Assembly: GCA_040902745.1 (NCBI GenBank)
Contig: JBBDWR010000029.1
Location: forward strand, 1 to 64,000
Source: JBBDWR01 sp040902745
GTDB lineage: Bacteria > Actinomycetota > UBA4738 > HRBIN12
Length of the DNA stretch: 64,000 bases
Reading direction: 5' to 3'
Shown: positions 27,873 to 36,411 of the stretch, piece after piece
Layout of the letters: each line of letters starts with the position of its first letter
How positions within the stretch are numbered: position 1 is the stretch's first letter
The notes under the pieces: model-generated
What the model was told of the DNA's origin: nothing
Seen by the model: only the letters and a program-made list of their open reading frames with translations
The model's database searches: none
Program-made: the position numbers and the translations under genes

Positions 27873-28744
27873 GCACAGACGGCGGCAACGGGTGGATGAG
27901 GATCGCGGCAACTCCCGAGCGCGTTCGGATCGGCGTGTTGGTCTTCGCGAACGCCGTAGCCGCGTTCGCGTTCGTCTGGCCGTTCCTCGTTCCAAGTGTG
28001 CTCGGCGCGAACGGACCGCATCAGCGCGACGCGCCACTGATCCTACTCGGCGTGCTCGTGTGTCTCAGCGCGGTGCTGTTCGTCGACCTCGGCCGGGGCG
28101 GCATGGGCCCCAAGGCCGTGGCGCTGATCGGCGTGCTCGGAGCCGCGATGGTCGCGCTGCGGCTGCCGGGGTTCGTCGCGGGATTCTCCGCGATGTTCAT
28201 CATCGTGCTCGTCGCCGGGAACGCGTTCGGGCCCGGGTTCGGGTTCGTGCTGGGAGCTATCGGAACCTTCGCGAGCGGACTGTTCGTGGGCGGGCTCGGC
28301 CCGTGGCTCCCGTTCCAGATGGCGGCGATCGGATGGGTCGGCCTCGGCGCCGGGCTACTTCCTGGAGCGGGCACCTCGTGGCGGGTTCGCCTCGCGGCGC
28401 TCGCCGCCTACGGGTTCGTCGTCGGATACGCCTTCGGGATCGTGATGAACCTCTGGTCCTGGCCGTTCACCGCGGCCGGATCCGAGCTGAGCTGGGTCCC
28501 GCAGCAGAGCCTCGCCGACAACGTCGAACACTACGTCGCCTACTACGCCGCGACGTCGGCGACGTGGGACACCTTCCGCGCGATCGGCAACGCGGCGATG
28601 GTCGTGCTCCTCGGCCGGCCGCTGCTCGGCTCCTTGGATCGCGCCGCTCGGCGCATGCGCCTGGACATCCACACGCCCGAGTTCGTCGAACCGCTCCCGG
28701 TGCAGGACGCTGCAAGCGACGACGGCGCGGTTGCGCTGCGCTGA
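27869..28744 (+). CDS. ECF transporter substrate-binding (S) component, probably for cobalamin
   Basis: A 291-aa membrane protein with about six helices (e.g. VLVFANAVAAFAFVWPFLVP, LILLGVLVCLSAVLFVDLG, AAYGFVVGYAFGIVMNLWSW). This is the layout of ECF S components of the CbrT-like, cobalamin-linked group; the ATG overlaps the ecfA stop (ATGA). Substrate specificity is inferred from the riboswitch and the transcobalamin-like genes. It is convergent with ftsK, 6 bases apart. Confidence 0.82.
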   Translation: MSTDGGNGWMRIAATPERVRIGVLVFANAVAAFAFVWPFLVPSVLGANGPHQRDAPLILLGVLVCLSAVLFVDLGRGGMGPKAVALIGVLGAAMVALRLPGFVAGFSAMFIIVLVAGNAFGPGFGFVLGAIGTFASGLFVGGLGPWLPFQMAAIGWVGLGAGLLPGAGTSWRVRLAALAAYGFVVGYAFGIVMNLWSWPFTAAGSELSWVPQQSLADNVEHYVAYYAATSATWDTFRAIGNAAMVVLLGRPLLGSLDRAARRMRLDIHTPEFVEPLPVQDAASDDGAVALR

Positions 28745-28750
28745 GAGCGG

Positions 28751-31144
28751 TCAGGCGCTTCGGGTTGAGGAGCGGGACTCTTCCCACTCTTCTGCAGTGA
28801 GCAACACGTCGCGCGCCTTGGACCCCTGGGATGGACCGACCACGCCGCGCTCCTCCAGCAGATCCATCAAGCGTCCGGCGCGGGAGAAGCCGACCTTGAG
28901 CTTGCGCTGCAACATCGAGGTGGAGCCCAGCTGGGAGCGGATCACGAGGTCTGCAGCCTGTTCCAGCAGGTCGTCGTCGTCCGAGGATCCGGCGCTCACC
29001 GCGGCCTCCTCTTCCGCGCTCGGCGGGCGACCGAGTCCCTCCACGGTTGTCTCGTAGACGACCTCTCGCTGACCACGGATCCATTCGGCGACCGCGTGGA
29101 TCTCCTTCTCCGTCACCCAGGCGGCTTGCAGGCGGATCGGCTTGTTGGCGTTGGCGGGGGCATACAGCATGTCGCCGTGCCCGACGAGCTTCTCGGCGCC
29201 GTTCGAGTCGAGGATCACGCGGGAGTCGGCCTGACTCGACGTCATCAACGCGATCCGGCTCGGGATGTTGGCCTTGATCAGCCCGGTGACGACATCGACC
29301 GAGGGTCGTTGCGTGGCGACCACGAGGTGGATCCCCACGGCGCGCGCCATCTGGGCCACGCGGCAGATCGCGTCCTCCACGGCGCGCGGGGCGACCATCA
29401 TCAGGTCTGCGAGCTCGTCGATCACGACAACGAGATATGGGAACTCCACGAACTTCGACTCCTGGCCCGGTGGGATCCGCAGTGTGCCGTCGGCGAGGCC
29501 TTCCCGGTACCCGTCGATGTCGCGGACGCCGCACATCGCGAGGAGTTCGTACCGGTTCTCCATCTCGCGGACGACCCACCCCAGCGCCTCGGCGGCGCGC
29601 TTCGGATGCACGATCACCGGGGAGAGCAGGTGCGGGAGGTCGGCGAAGTGCGACAGCTCCACACGCTTGGGGTCGATCAGGACGAGCTTGACCCGATCCG
29701 GGTCGGTGCGCATCAGGATCGACGTCACGAACGAGTTGATCAGGCTCGACTTTCCGGCACCGGTCGCGCCGGCGATCAGGACATGCGGCATCTTCGCGAG
29801 GTCGACCATCTGCGCGCGCCCGTGGACATCCTTGCCGAGCGCGACCGAGAGCTGCAGCGTCTCATCGCGCGCCGCCTTGCTCCGGAGGATGTCGCCCAGC
29901 GTTACGAAGTCGCGGACCCTGTTCGGGACCTCGACGCCGATCGCGGACCTGCCGGGGATCGGCGCGATGATCCGCACGTCGGGTGTGGCCAATGCATAGG
30001 CGATGTCGTCGGCGAGGTTGAGCACCTTGTTGACCTTGGTGCCCGCGCCGACCTCCACCTCGTAGAGCGTGACCGTGGGCCCGCGGTGGGCCGTGGGTAC
30101 CGTCGCCTCCACCCCGAACGTCTGGAACGTGCGCTCGAGGGCGTCCATCGTGTGCTCCTCATCGCTCGTATCGGCTTCCTTCGCCGGAGCCGTGCGCAAC
30201 AGATCGAGGGGCGGCAGCTTGTACTCCCCCTGTGCGGCGCGCTTGGAGGCTGCCGCCGCGACCGTCGGAGCGACCGGGGCCGGCGCCAGGTCGTCCAGTT
30301 CCTCCGCGGCCAACGGGATCTTCGCGGGCGCAAACGCCGCGGAGGCAGACGAAGTGGCGTCGTCGGCATCGGGGACCACGATCGTCTGTTCCGTCGCTGC
30401 ATCCTCGTCGTCGCTTCGCAGCACCCGTCGACCGCGCACGGGATCCTGCGCAGGCCCCGGAGCGCGATCGCTCCGCTCGTCATCGGCCTCAACCTCGCTC
30501 AGACCGAACGCCCGCGAGAGGGCTCCATCCGAGAACAGCTCCTTGAGCCGAACCCATACGTTCGACAGAGGGGTTCCCGAGAAGATCAGGACGCCGAGCA
30601 GAACGAGACCGGTACAGACGATCCCGCCGCCGAGCGGTGACAGCGCGGTGCCGAGCGGCCAGCCGAACAAGGAACCGACGGATCCGCCGGCCTCGGCGAT
30701 CCCTTGCGCGCGACCGCCGTCCCATCCGTCGAGTGGCGAGGGATTGCCGTTCGTGATCGAGAGGATGCCGAGTACCCCGGCGAACGCGATCGCGAACCCG
30801 ATGAACATCCGCACCCGGTCCTCGTCCGCCGTTTTCCGCAAAAGGAGAACGCCCCAGTACACGGCGATCACCGGGAAGGCGATCGCCGCGAGCCCGAACG
30901 CCCCCTTGAGCAACCATTCGATCGCCCGGCCCGCGCTCCCCGCCGCGTCGAACCAGAGGGCGAGGATCGCAAGGAGCGCGAACACGACGAGGAAGATCCC
31001 GAACGCGTCGCGGGCCCACGGTGCGAGATGGGTACGAACGGGCGTGCGCTCGGATGCGGACGACCTCGCGCCGGAACCTTTCTTGGACGCACCGCGACGG
31101 CCAGACGACCGGGACGCGGAGCCCCGCTTCGTCTTCGTGGTCAC
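28751..31144 (-). CDS. ftsK: DNA translocase FtsK/SpoIIIE
   Basis: A 797-aa septal DNA pump. A Lys/Arg/Ser-rich start precedes several membrane helices (about residues 45-190), a short variable linker, then the motor with Walker A GATGAGKSS, Walker B-type LVVVIDELADLM and the ATQRPSVDV motif, and a C-terminal gamma winged helix (QLGSTSMLQRKLKVGFSRAGRLMD) that reads KOPS/SRS sites. The linker is short for the family. The start is a GTG directly abutting the rnj stop with no gap, so the two are coupled. Confidence 0.95.
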   Translation of the reverse strand: MTTKTKRGSASRSSGRRGASKKGSGARSSASERTPVRTHLAPWARDAFGIFLVVFALLAILALWFDAAGSAGRAIEWLLKGAFGLAAIAFPVIAVYWGVLLLRKTADEDRVRMFIGFAIAFAGVLGILSITNGNPSPLDGWDGGRAQGIAEAGGSVGSLFGWPLGTALSPLGGGIVCTGLVLLGVLIFSGTPLSNVWVRLKELFSDGALSRAFGLSEVEADDERSDRAPGPAQDPVRGRRVLRSDDEDAATEQTIVVPDADDATSSASAAFAPAKIPLAAEELDDLAPAPVAPTVAAAASKRAAQGEYKLPPLDLLRTAPAKEADTSDEEHTMDALERTFQTFGVEATVPTAHRGPTVTLYEVEVGAGTKVNKVLNLADDIAYALATPDVRIIAPIPGRSAIGVEVPNRVRDFVTLGDILRSKAARDETLQLSVALGKDVHGRAQMVDLAKMPHVLIAGATGAGKSSLINSFVTSILMRTDPDRVKLVLIDPKRVELSHFADLPHLLSPVIVHPKRAAEALGWVVREMENRYELLAMCGVRDIDGYREGLADGTLRIPPGQESKFVEFPYLVVVIDELADLMMVAPRAVEDAICRVAQMARAVGIHLVVATQRPSVDVVTGLIKANIPSRIALMTSSQADSRVILDSNGAEKLVGHGDMLYAPANANKPIRLQAAWVTEKEIHAVAEWIRGQREVVYETTVEGLGRPPSAEEEAAVSAGSSDDDDLLEQAADLVIRSQLGSTSMLQRKLKVGFSRAGRLMDLLEERGVVGPSQGSKARDVLLTAEEWEESRSSTRSA

Positions 31145-32833
31145 CTACACCTCCAGGACGATGGGAAGGATCACGGGCTTGCGCTTGGTGACCTCCCAGA
31201 AGTACTTCGCGAGCACGCGCCGGACGTTCTGCTGCAGGACCGTGCGGTCCGTGACTTCATCCTTGGCGCTGCCTTCCAACGACAGCATGACGCGATTCCG
31301 GGCCTCTTCAAGGATGTCGGCGGAGGTTTCATCGTAGACGAACCCCCGGTTCACGAGCTCGACCTCGCCCAGAAGTTCCCCGTGGTGGGCATCGATCGTC
31401 ACGACAGCGACCACGACGCCGTCGGCGGACAGTTTGCGACGATCCCGAAGGACCTCACCGCCCACATCCCCGATCCCGAGCCCGTCGACGAATGTCATGC
31501 CGGCCGGGGCACGGCCGGTGATCGCCACCTTCTCGCCCACTTCCACGATGTCGCCGTCCTCGGCGATCAGCACGTGATCGGACTCCACGCCGGTTTCGCG
31601 CGCGATCCGCGCATGATGCGACAGGTGCCGGCGCTCACCGTGGATCGGGATGAACCAACGTGGCCGAACCATGTTCAACATGAGGCGCAGTTCTTCCGCG
31701 CTCGCGTGGCCCGAGGCGTGGACCTGGGCAGCTGGGACGTGAAACACGTTCGCGCCCGTTCGGTACAGACCGTCGACCACCCGATGGATCGCCGGCTCGT
31801 TGCCGGGGATCAATGAGGACGACAGCACGACGCTGTCGCCCTCCTTCAGCTTGATCCACTTGTGTTCGCGGGCGGCCATCAGCGACAGCGCCGAGAACGG
31901 CTCGCCTTGCGATCCGGTGGACACGACGACGACCCGAGAGGGATCGAGCTTGTCGACGTCTTCGATCAGGATCACGTCGGACTCCGGCACGTCGAGGACC
32001 CCCAGCTCTCGCGCGGCTCGCACGGTTTGGTGCATCGACCGACCGAGGAAGGCGACGACCCGTTCATTGGCTCGGGCGGCCTCGATCACCTGCTGCACGC
32101 GGTGGATGTGGCTGGAGAAACACGCCACCACGACGAGCTGCTCCGCCTCCTCGACGATGTCGTGCAGCACCGGGCCGACGCTGCGCTCACTCTGCGTGTA
32201 GCCGGGTTCCTCAGCGTTGGTGGAGTCCGACAGCAGCAGGTGCACACCGCGCTCGGCCTCCCGAGCGACCCCGTGAAGATCGGTCGGGCGGCCGTCCAGG
32301 GGCGTCTGGTCGATCTTGAAGTCGCCCGTGTGCAGGATCGACCCGAACGGGGTGTCCACCGCCACGGCCATGCCGTCGGGGATCGAGTGCGTCACATGCA
32401 AGAAGCGCATCGAGAACGGACCGACCGTCGCCCCACCGCCCACCTCCGCCTCACGGAAGTCGGCATAGTCCCGCACCTCGTGCTCTTCGAGCTTGCCGTG
32501 GAGCAGGGCAAGCGTGAACGGGGTCGCGTACACGGGCAAAACGTCATCGATCTCGCGAAGGAGGTAGGGAAACGCCCCGATGTGGTCTTCGTGGCCGTGG
32601 GTGAGGACGACGGCCTCGATGTCGTCGGCACGATCCCGCACATAGGTGAAGTCCGGGAGTACGAGGTCGACGCCCGGCATATCGGCGTTCGGGAACGACA
32701 GACCGACGTCGATCAGCAGCAGCCGGCCGTCGAGTTCCAGGCAGGCCATGTTGCGCCCGATCTCGCCGAGGCCGCCGAGGAAGACCAGGCGAACCGGGTC
32801 GGCAGAGCCGCCTTTAGGGGGACGATCGCTCAT
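31145..32833 (-). CDS. rnj: Ribonuclease J
   Basis: A 562-aa metallo-beta-lactamase/beta-CASP ribonuclease with 5'-exo and endo activity in mRNA decay and rRNA maturation. Zinc motif HGHEDH lies at about residue 79-84, with LHTGDFK further on and the beta-CASP motifs FSSHIHR and STGSQGEP. The C-terminal domain begins near DGLGIGDVGGEVLRDRR. It sits between dapA and ftsK, the order seen in many Gram-positives. The 111-base gap to dapA holds only a short GC hairpin (CCCGCGACGCGGG). Confidence 0.95.
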   Translation of the reverse strand: MSDRPPKGGSADPVRLVFLGGLGEIGRNMACLELDGRLLLIDVGLSFPNADMPGVDLVLPDFTYVRDRADDIEAVVLTHGHEDHIGAFPYLLREIDDVLPVYATPFTLALLHGKLEEHEVRDYADFREAEVGGGATVGPFSMRFLHVTHSIPDGMAVAVDTPFGSILHTGDFKIDQTPLDGRPTDLHGVAREAERGVHLLLSDSTNAEEPGYTQSERSVGPVLHDIVEEAEQLVVVACFSSHIHRVQQVIEAARANERVVAFLGRSMHQTVRAARELGVLDVPESDVILIEDVDKLDPSRVVVVSTGSQGEPFSALSLMAAREHKWIKLKEGDSVVLSSSLIPGNEPAIHRVVDGLYRTGANVFHVPAAQVHASGHASAEELRLMLNMVRPRWFIPIHGERRHLSHHARIARETGVESDHVLIAEDGDIVEVGEKVAITGRAPAGMTFVDGLGIGDVGGEVLRDRRKLSADGVVVAVVTIDAHHGELLGEVELVNRGFVYDETSADILEEARNRVMLSLEGSAKDEVTDRTVLQQNVRRVLAKYFWEVTKRKPVILPIVLEV

Positions 32834-32944
32834 CGAAGGCCCATCCTAGCCTGCGGACGGACCCTCGTTGCCGTCCCGCGACGCGGGCAGGAGACGATCA
32901 GGCGAAGATCGCGAAGCTGGTCCAAGGCAAGTTGGAGCGTCCGG

Positions 32945-33829
32945 CTAGAGCAGGCCCGCGTCCTCGAGTGCGGCTCGAACGCGGGAACTCTCCTGGTCGG
33001 TGGCGGGAACCAAAGGCAGACGCGGCGGACCTGCGGGGCGACCGAGGATCTCGAGGGCCGCCTTGATAGGGATCGGGTTCGAGGTGATGAACAGCGTGTT
33101 GTACAGCGGCGAGAGTTCCTGATGGATCTTGCGGGCGGCCGGCACGTCCCCGGTTTCGATCAGGTCGATCATCTGACCGATCCGCGAGCCGACGAGGTGG
33201 CTCGCGACGCTGACGACGCCCTTGGCTCCCAGGCACATGTAGCCGAACGTTGCCCAGTCGTCGCCGCAGTAGACCTCGAAGTCTGCGGGCGCTTGGTCGA
33301 TCAGTCTCGAGATCCCCTGGAAATCGCCCGTGGAGTCCTTCACCGCGACGATGTTGGGGATCTCCGCGAGCGCGAGCAGGGTGTCGTGTTCGATCCGCGT
33401 GGCAGTGCGTCCGGGGACGTTGTACGCGATGATCGGCAGCCGCGTTTGCTCGGCGACCGCCTTGAAGTGCGCGACCAGACCTCGCTGCGGTGGCTTGTTG
33501 TAGTACGGGGTGACGACGAGCAGTCCGTCCGCCCCCGCGTCCTCGGCCGCGCTGGTGAATTCCAGGGTTTCGGCCGTCGAGTACGTCCCAGCGCCGCAGA
33601 TCACCTTGCCCCTGCCCCCCGCGGCTTCGACAACGGCGCGGTACAGATCGCCCTTCTCGCGGACGGTGAGCGTCGGGGCCTCACCCGTGGAACCGGCGAC
33701 CACGAGCGCGTCCGATCCGGAGTCCAGGAGAGAGGCCGCCAATCGTTGAGCGCCGTCAAGGTCGAGCGTGTGGTCCTGCCTGAATGGGGTCACCATCGCG
33801 GTGACCACGGCTCCGAACCTGCCCGGCAT
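32945..33829 (-). CDS. dapA: 4-hydroxy-tetrahydrodipicolinate synthase
   Basis: A 294-aa TIM-barrel aldolase condensing pyruvate with aspartate semialdehyde. Motifs seen are VVAGSTGEAPTLT (residues about 41-53), the Tyr of VTPYYNKPPQ and IIAYNVPGRT, and the Schiff-base Lys in IVAVKDSTGD. The ATG follows GAGGAGGAGAGG. It supplies the substrate for dapB, about 2.6 kb upstream in transcription order. A long inverted repeat lies in the gap to the divergent cobalamin adenosyltransferase gene. Confidence 0.95.
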   Translation of the reverse strand: MPGRFGAVVTAMVTPFRQDHTLDLDGAQRLAASLLDSGSDALVVAGSTGEAPTLTVREKGDLYRAVVEAAGGRGKVICGAGTYSTAETLEFTSAAEDAGADGLLVVTPYYNKPPQRGLVAHFKAVAEQTRLPIIAYNVPGRTATRIEHDTLLALAEIPNIVAVKDSTGDFQGISRLIDQAPADFEVYCGDDWATFGYMCLGAKGVVSVASHLVGSRIGQMIDLIETGDVPAARKIHQELSPLYNTLFITSNPIPIKAALEILGRPAGPPRLPLVPATDQESSRVRAALEDAGLL

Positions 33830-33922
33830 GGCCTCTCCTCCTCACCCATCACGTGCGTTCGGAGGACTCAGGGTCCGATCTCGGGCCTGCGATGGCTCCG
33901 AGTGCACCGTGAGCCCCACGAG

Positions 33923-33950
33923 ACTCGTGTGACACCCGAGTCACACGAGT
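33923..33950. promoter_or_regulatory. 11-bp-arm inverted repeat between dapA and cobalamin adenosyltransferase
   Basis: ACTCGTGTGAC (33923-33933) and GTCACACGAGT (33940-33950) are perfect inverted repeats separated by 6 bases, in the 190-base gap between divergent genes. It could be an operator for either gene or a hairpin. The spacing (TGTGA-N8-TCACA) does not match the CRP consensus. Confidence 0.55.
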
Positions 33951-34020
33951 AACAATTGGCACAGGAAACGCGGTTCCGACGACGGAGGTTCGCGGTCCCT
34001 TGCGGCTATCCTAGCGGCCG

Positions 34021-34578
34021 ATGCCCCGCATCTACACCAAGACCGGTGACGACGGAACCACGGGCCTGCTCTACGGGGGCCGGGTATCGAAGGCCGATCC
34101 CGCGACGGAGGCGTACGGCACGGTCGACGAGGCGGTTGCGGCGATCGGACTCGCCCGGGCTTCGAGCGACGAACCGGCCCTCGCCAAGGATCTCTTGATG
34201 CTCCAGCGCGAACTCTTCGTCGTTGCCGCCGACCTCGCCACGAACCCCCGGGAGCGCGCCAAGCTCGAGGAGGATATCTCCCTGGTGTCCGAGGGCATGA
34301 CCCGTCGGCTCGAACGACGGATCGACGAGCTGGTCGCGCAAGCTCCTCTCCCCCAGATGTTCATCGTACCCGGCGCGAACCCGACCAGCGCCGCGACCGA
34401 CCTCGCGCGCAGCATCGTGCGGCGTGCCGAGCGGCTCGTGGTTGCCCTGCTAGACGAACCCGCGCGCGAAGCCAATCCGGAGGTGCAGCGGTACCTGAAC
34501 CGGCTCAGTGATCTGCTCTTCGTACTCGCGCGTTGGGCCGCGGGGGAGTCCGAACCGGCGAGCCGGAAGGACGCCTAG
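34021..34578 (+). CDS. Cob(I)alamin adenosyltransferase, PduO type
   Basis: A 185-aa all-helical ATP:cob(I)alamin adenosyltransferase making coenzyme B12 from imported cobalamin. The N-terminal ATP motif is YTKTGDDGTTGLLYGGR, with GTVDE and then the C-terminal motif ARSIVRRAER. The product is the cofactor of NrdJ in this window. A -10-like TATCCT (34007-34012) lies 8 bases before the ATG and there is no ribosome site, suggesting a leaderless mRNA. Its stop shares CTAG with the stop of the convergent lipoprotein gene. Confidence 0.94.
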   Translation: MPRIYTKTGDDGTTGLLYGGRVSKADPATEAYGTVDEAVAAIGLARASSDEPALAKDLLMLQRELFVVAADLATNPRERAKLEEDISLVSEGMTRRLERRIDELVAQAPLPQMFIVPGANPTSAATDLARSIVRRAERLVVALLDEPAREANPEVQRYLNRLSDLLFVLARWAAGESEPASRKDA

Positions 34579-35033
34579 CCCGAGGCTGCGGGAGGGATGA
34601 ACGCGCCGTAGTCGTCCTCGCCGAGGACGAGGAACAGCAGCCCAATCGTGCTCGGATCGACCTCGGGGGGGAATTCGAAGCGGAAGCTCTCGTTCTTGCC
34701 GTCGGGAATCGGCTTGGCGCCGACCACCTTGCCGTCGACCTGCGCGCCGTCGTCTGCGGCGCGAACGTAGAGGAACGGCTCGGGGAGCTCGCGCCCGGTC
34801 TTGTTGGAGATGTCGAGCTGCCCGGCGTTGCCGTCGAACTCCACAGTGGCTCGCAACCCCGCGTTCGCATAGAGGTACTTGCCGGCGATCGGCCCCGAGG
34901 GGTCTTCCGTTGCCGACGGATCCGGTGTCGTCGGGTCCGGCGTCGGCTCGGCATCGGAATCGCACCCGGTAGCCAGCACGGCAACCACGCCCACGGCGGC
35001 GAAGAGCGCGAGGAACCTGCGTAGAGTGCTCAC
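34575..35033 (-). CDS. Putative lipoprotein of unknown function
   Basis: A 152-aa exported lipoprotein starting at GTG. The signal is LRRFLALFAAVGVVAVLATGC with a lipobox (ATGC, Cys about residue 24). A Thr/Pro/Asp-rich linker follows, then a beta-rich domain of about 100 residues (LRATVEFDGNAGQLDISNKTGRELP; SFRFEFPPEVDPSTIGLLFLV) that resembles small secreted immunoglobulin-like or DUF4352-like domains. I do not recognise the family. It is divergent from the phosphatase gene and convergent with the adenosyltransferase gene. Confidence 0.75.
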   Translation of the reverse strand: MSTLRRFLALFAAVGVVAVLATGCDSDAEPTPDPTTPDPSATEDPSGPIAGKYLYANAGLRATVEFDGNAGQLDISNKTGRELPEPFLYVRAADDGAQVDGKVVGAKPIPDGKNESFRFEFPPEVDPSTIGLLFLVLGEDDYGAFIPPAASG

Positions 35034-35042
35034 GGCGCGGGC

Positions 35043-35543
35043 ATGCTACACGAACTCCCGGCCGCAGAACCTGCGAGGAGCCCGACCACGACGAAAACGC
35101 TAGAACTCCGGCGACATGCCAGGCGCGACCCTCAGGCCGATCGCCTGTCGCCCGAGGGGCGGATCCAGGCCGAGGACACCGGCCGAGGCATGACGGGCGG
35201 CTACGCGCTCGTGTTCGTCTCTCCCGCCACCCGCGCGGCCGAGACCGCCGCCTGGTTCCTGCGTGGCATGGGAGCACAGCTGCCAGAGCACGCGATCGTG
35301 CCGGGTCTGGCGGGTATCGAGCCCGGAAAACCCACTCCGGACGGCATGGCACGCACGGTTCGCGACCTCCTGGTGCAGATCCCGGCCGGCGGCCGGGGGC
35401 TCGCCATCGGCCATACCCCGTTGATCGAACATGCGGCCAAGGGCCTCACCGGATCGCCGATCGAGGCGCTCGCTGAATGTGAGGGCATCTTGGTGACCCA
35501 GGACGGTGACGAACTCCGCGTCGATGAACTCCGCCGCAGCTAG
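35043..35543 (+). CDS. Histidine phosphatase superfamily protein (SixA-like)
   Basis: A 166-aa protein. LELRRHARRDPQADRLSPEGR carries the phosphoacceptor His of the RHG-type motif (here RHA), and IGHTPLIEHA carries the second His. The central VFVSPATRAAETA holds the usual Ser-Pro-Arg/Thr region. The size suits SixA-type phosphatases, but the substrate is not evident. The ATG at 35043 has no ribosome site, and about 20 residues precede the first conserved strand, so the start is uncertain. Confidence 0.72.
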   Translation: MLHELPAAEPARSPTTTKTLELRRHARRDPQADRLSPEGRIQAEDTGRGMTGGYALVFVSPATRAAETAAWFLRGMGAQLPEHAIVPGLAGIEPGKPTPDGMARTVRDLLVQIPAGGRGLAIGHTPLIEHAAKGLTGSPIEALAECEGILVTQDGDELRVDELRRS

Positions 35544-35566
35544 GCGTGATCCGCGGGAACCGACGG

Positions 35567-36349
35567 CTAGATCGCCTCGAACACGTCGGCAAGCAGTGGC
35601 GCATGGGGCTCTCGTTGCGGCCATGCCATCACGTACCGCTCCCAGCCAAGCACCTCTGGCCACACTTCGTCGGGAAACGCTTGCCCATCCGCCTGCGTTC
35701 GATGCTCGCGCAGGGCTTCCAACTTTCGCCGCCATACCTCCGAGGTGTCTGCGAGCACACCCAGCGTGTCGTCGGGAACACCTCTCGGTTGGAACGGCTG
35801 GGTCGAGTCGATCGGGTCCTGGCCGGCCGTGACCAGCCATTCGTTCATCTTGTCGATCTCGCTCCGCGTAACCACGCTGTAGAGCAGTCGGCGCAGTCCG
35901 TCTCGGTCCGCGCCTTCCGAACGGACACGGTGGAACGCCTCGGTGGCGACAAGGCCGATCGTGACGTGATCTTCGTGGCCGGTGATGCCGTCGGGGCCGA
36001 ACGTCACGACGACATCGGGTCGCGCCTCCCGCAGCACCTGCGCCACCCGCTCGATCAGCTCCTCGCGGTCGGCCGACAGCAGCTCCCCGTCCTTGTAGCG
36101 CAGGAACTCGAGACGATCGGGTTCTCGACCCAGCGTCCGCCACGACGCCCGGTCTTCTTCCTCCCGGACCTCCGCGAGGTTCTCCGGCGTCGCGAGACTC
36201 GGATCTGCGATCTCGCCGGCATCGCCGCTGGTCGCGAGGACGAGAGTGAACTCGAAACCGGGATCGTCGGCATGCAACGCGACCGTGCCACTGGTCCCCC
36301 ACGTATCGTCGTCGGGGTGGGCGAGCACGATCGCCAGGCGCTTGCTCAC
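35567..36349 (-). CDS. PIG-L/LmbE-family N-acetyl-sugar deacetylase
   Basis: A 260-aa zinc deacetylase. The GTG at 36349 is chosen for its GGAGG site 7 bases away; the open frame continues into dapB DNA. The zinc motif AHPDDDTWG is at residues 10-18, and the second metal His is in GITGHEDHVTIG. This family includes MshB and Mca of mycothiol metabolism and GlcNAc-PI de-N-acetylases. Mycothiol involvement is possible in an actinobacterium but not shown. It follows dapB after 62 bases. Confidence 0.86.
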   Translation of the reverse strand: MSKRLAIVLAHPDDDTWGTSGTVALHADDPGFEFTLVLATSGDAGEIADPSLATPENLAEVREEEDRASWRTLGREPDRLEFLRYKDGELLSADREELIERVAQVLREARPDVVVTFGPDGITGHEDHVTIGLVATEAFHRVRSEGADRDGLRRLLYSVVTRSEIDKMNEWLVTAGQDPIDSTQPFQPRGVPDDTLGVLADTSEVWRRKLEALREHRTQADGQAFPDEVWPEVLGWERYVMAWPQREPHAPLLADVFEAI

Positions 36350-36411
36350 TCGGTGCCTCCAGTCGAGGTCGTGGACGGACATGCTTCGAACGTCACCGGT
36401 TCGCGCCGATC

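Noticed and set aside
32834..32944. Remnant of thyX between dapA and rnj
   Set aside because: thyX is often found here in actinobacteria, but no frame in the 111 bases matches it convincingly.
33923..33950. CRP/FNR-type site
   Set aside because: The half-sites TGTGA and TCACA are 8 bases apart, not the 6 of the CRP consensus.
31862..33952. 696-codon plus-strand frame opposite rnj and dapA
   Set aside because: Antisense shadow of two clear enzymes with intact motifs; no homology-like features.
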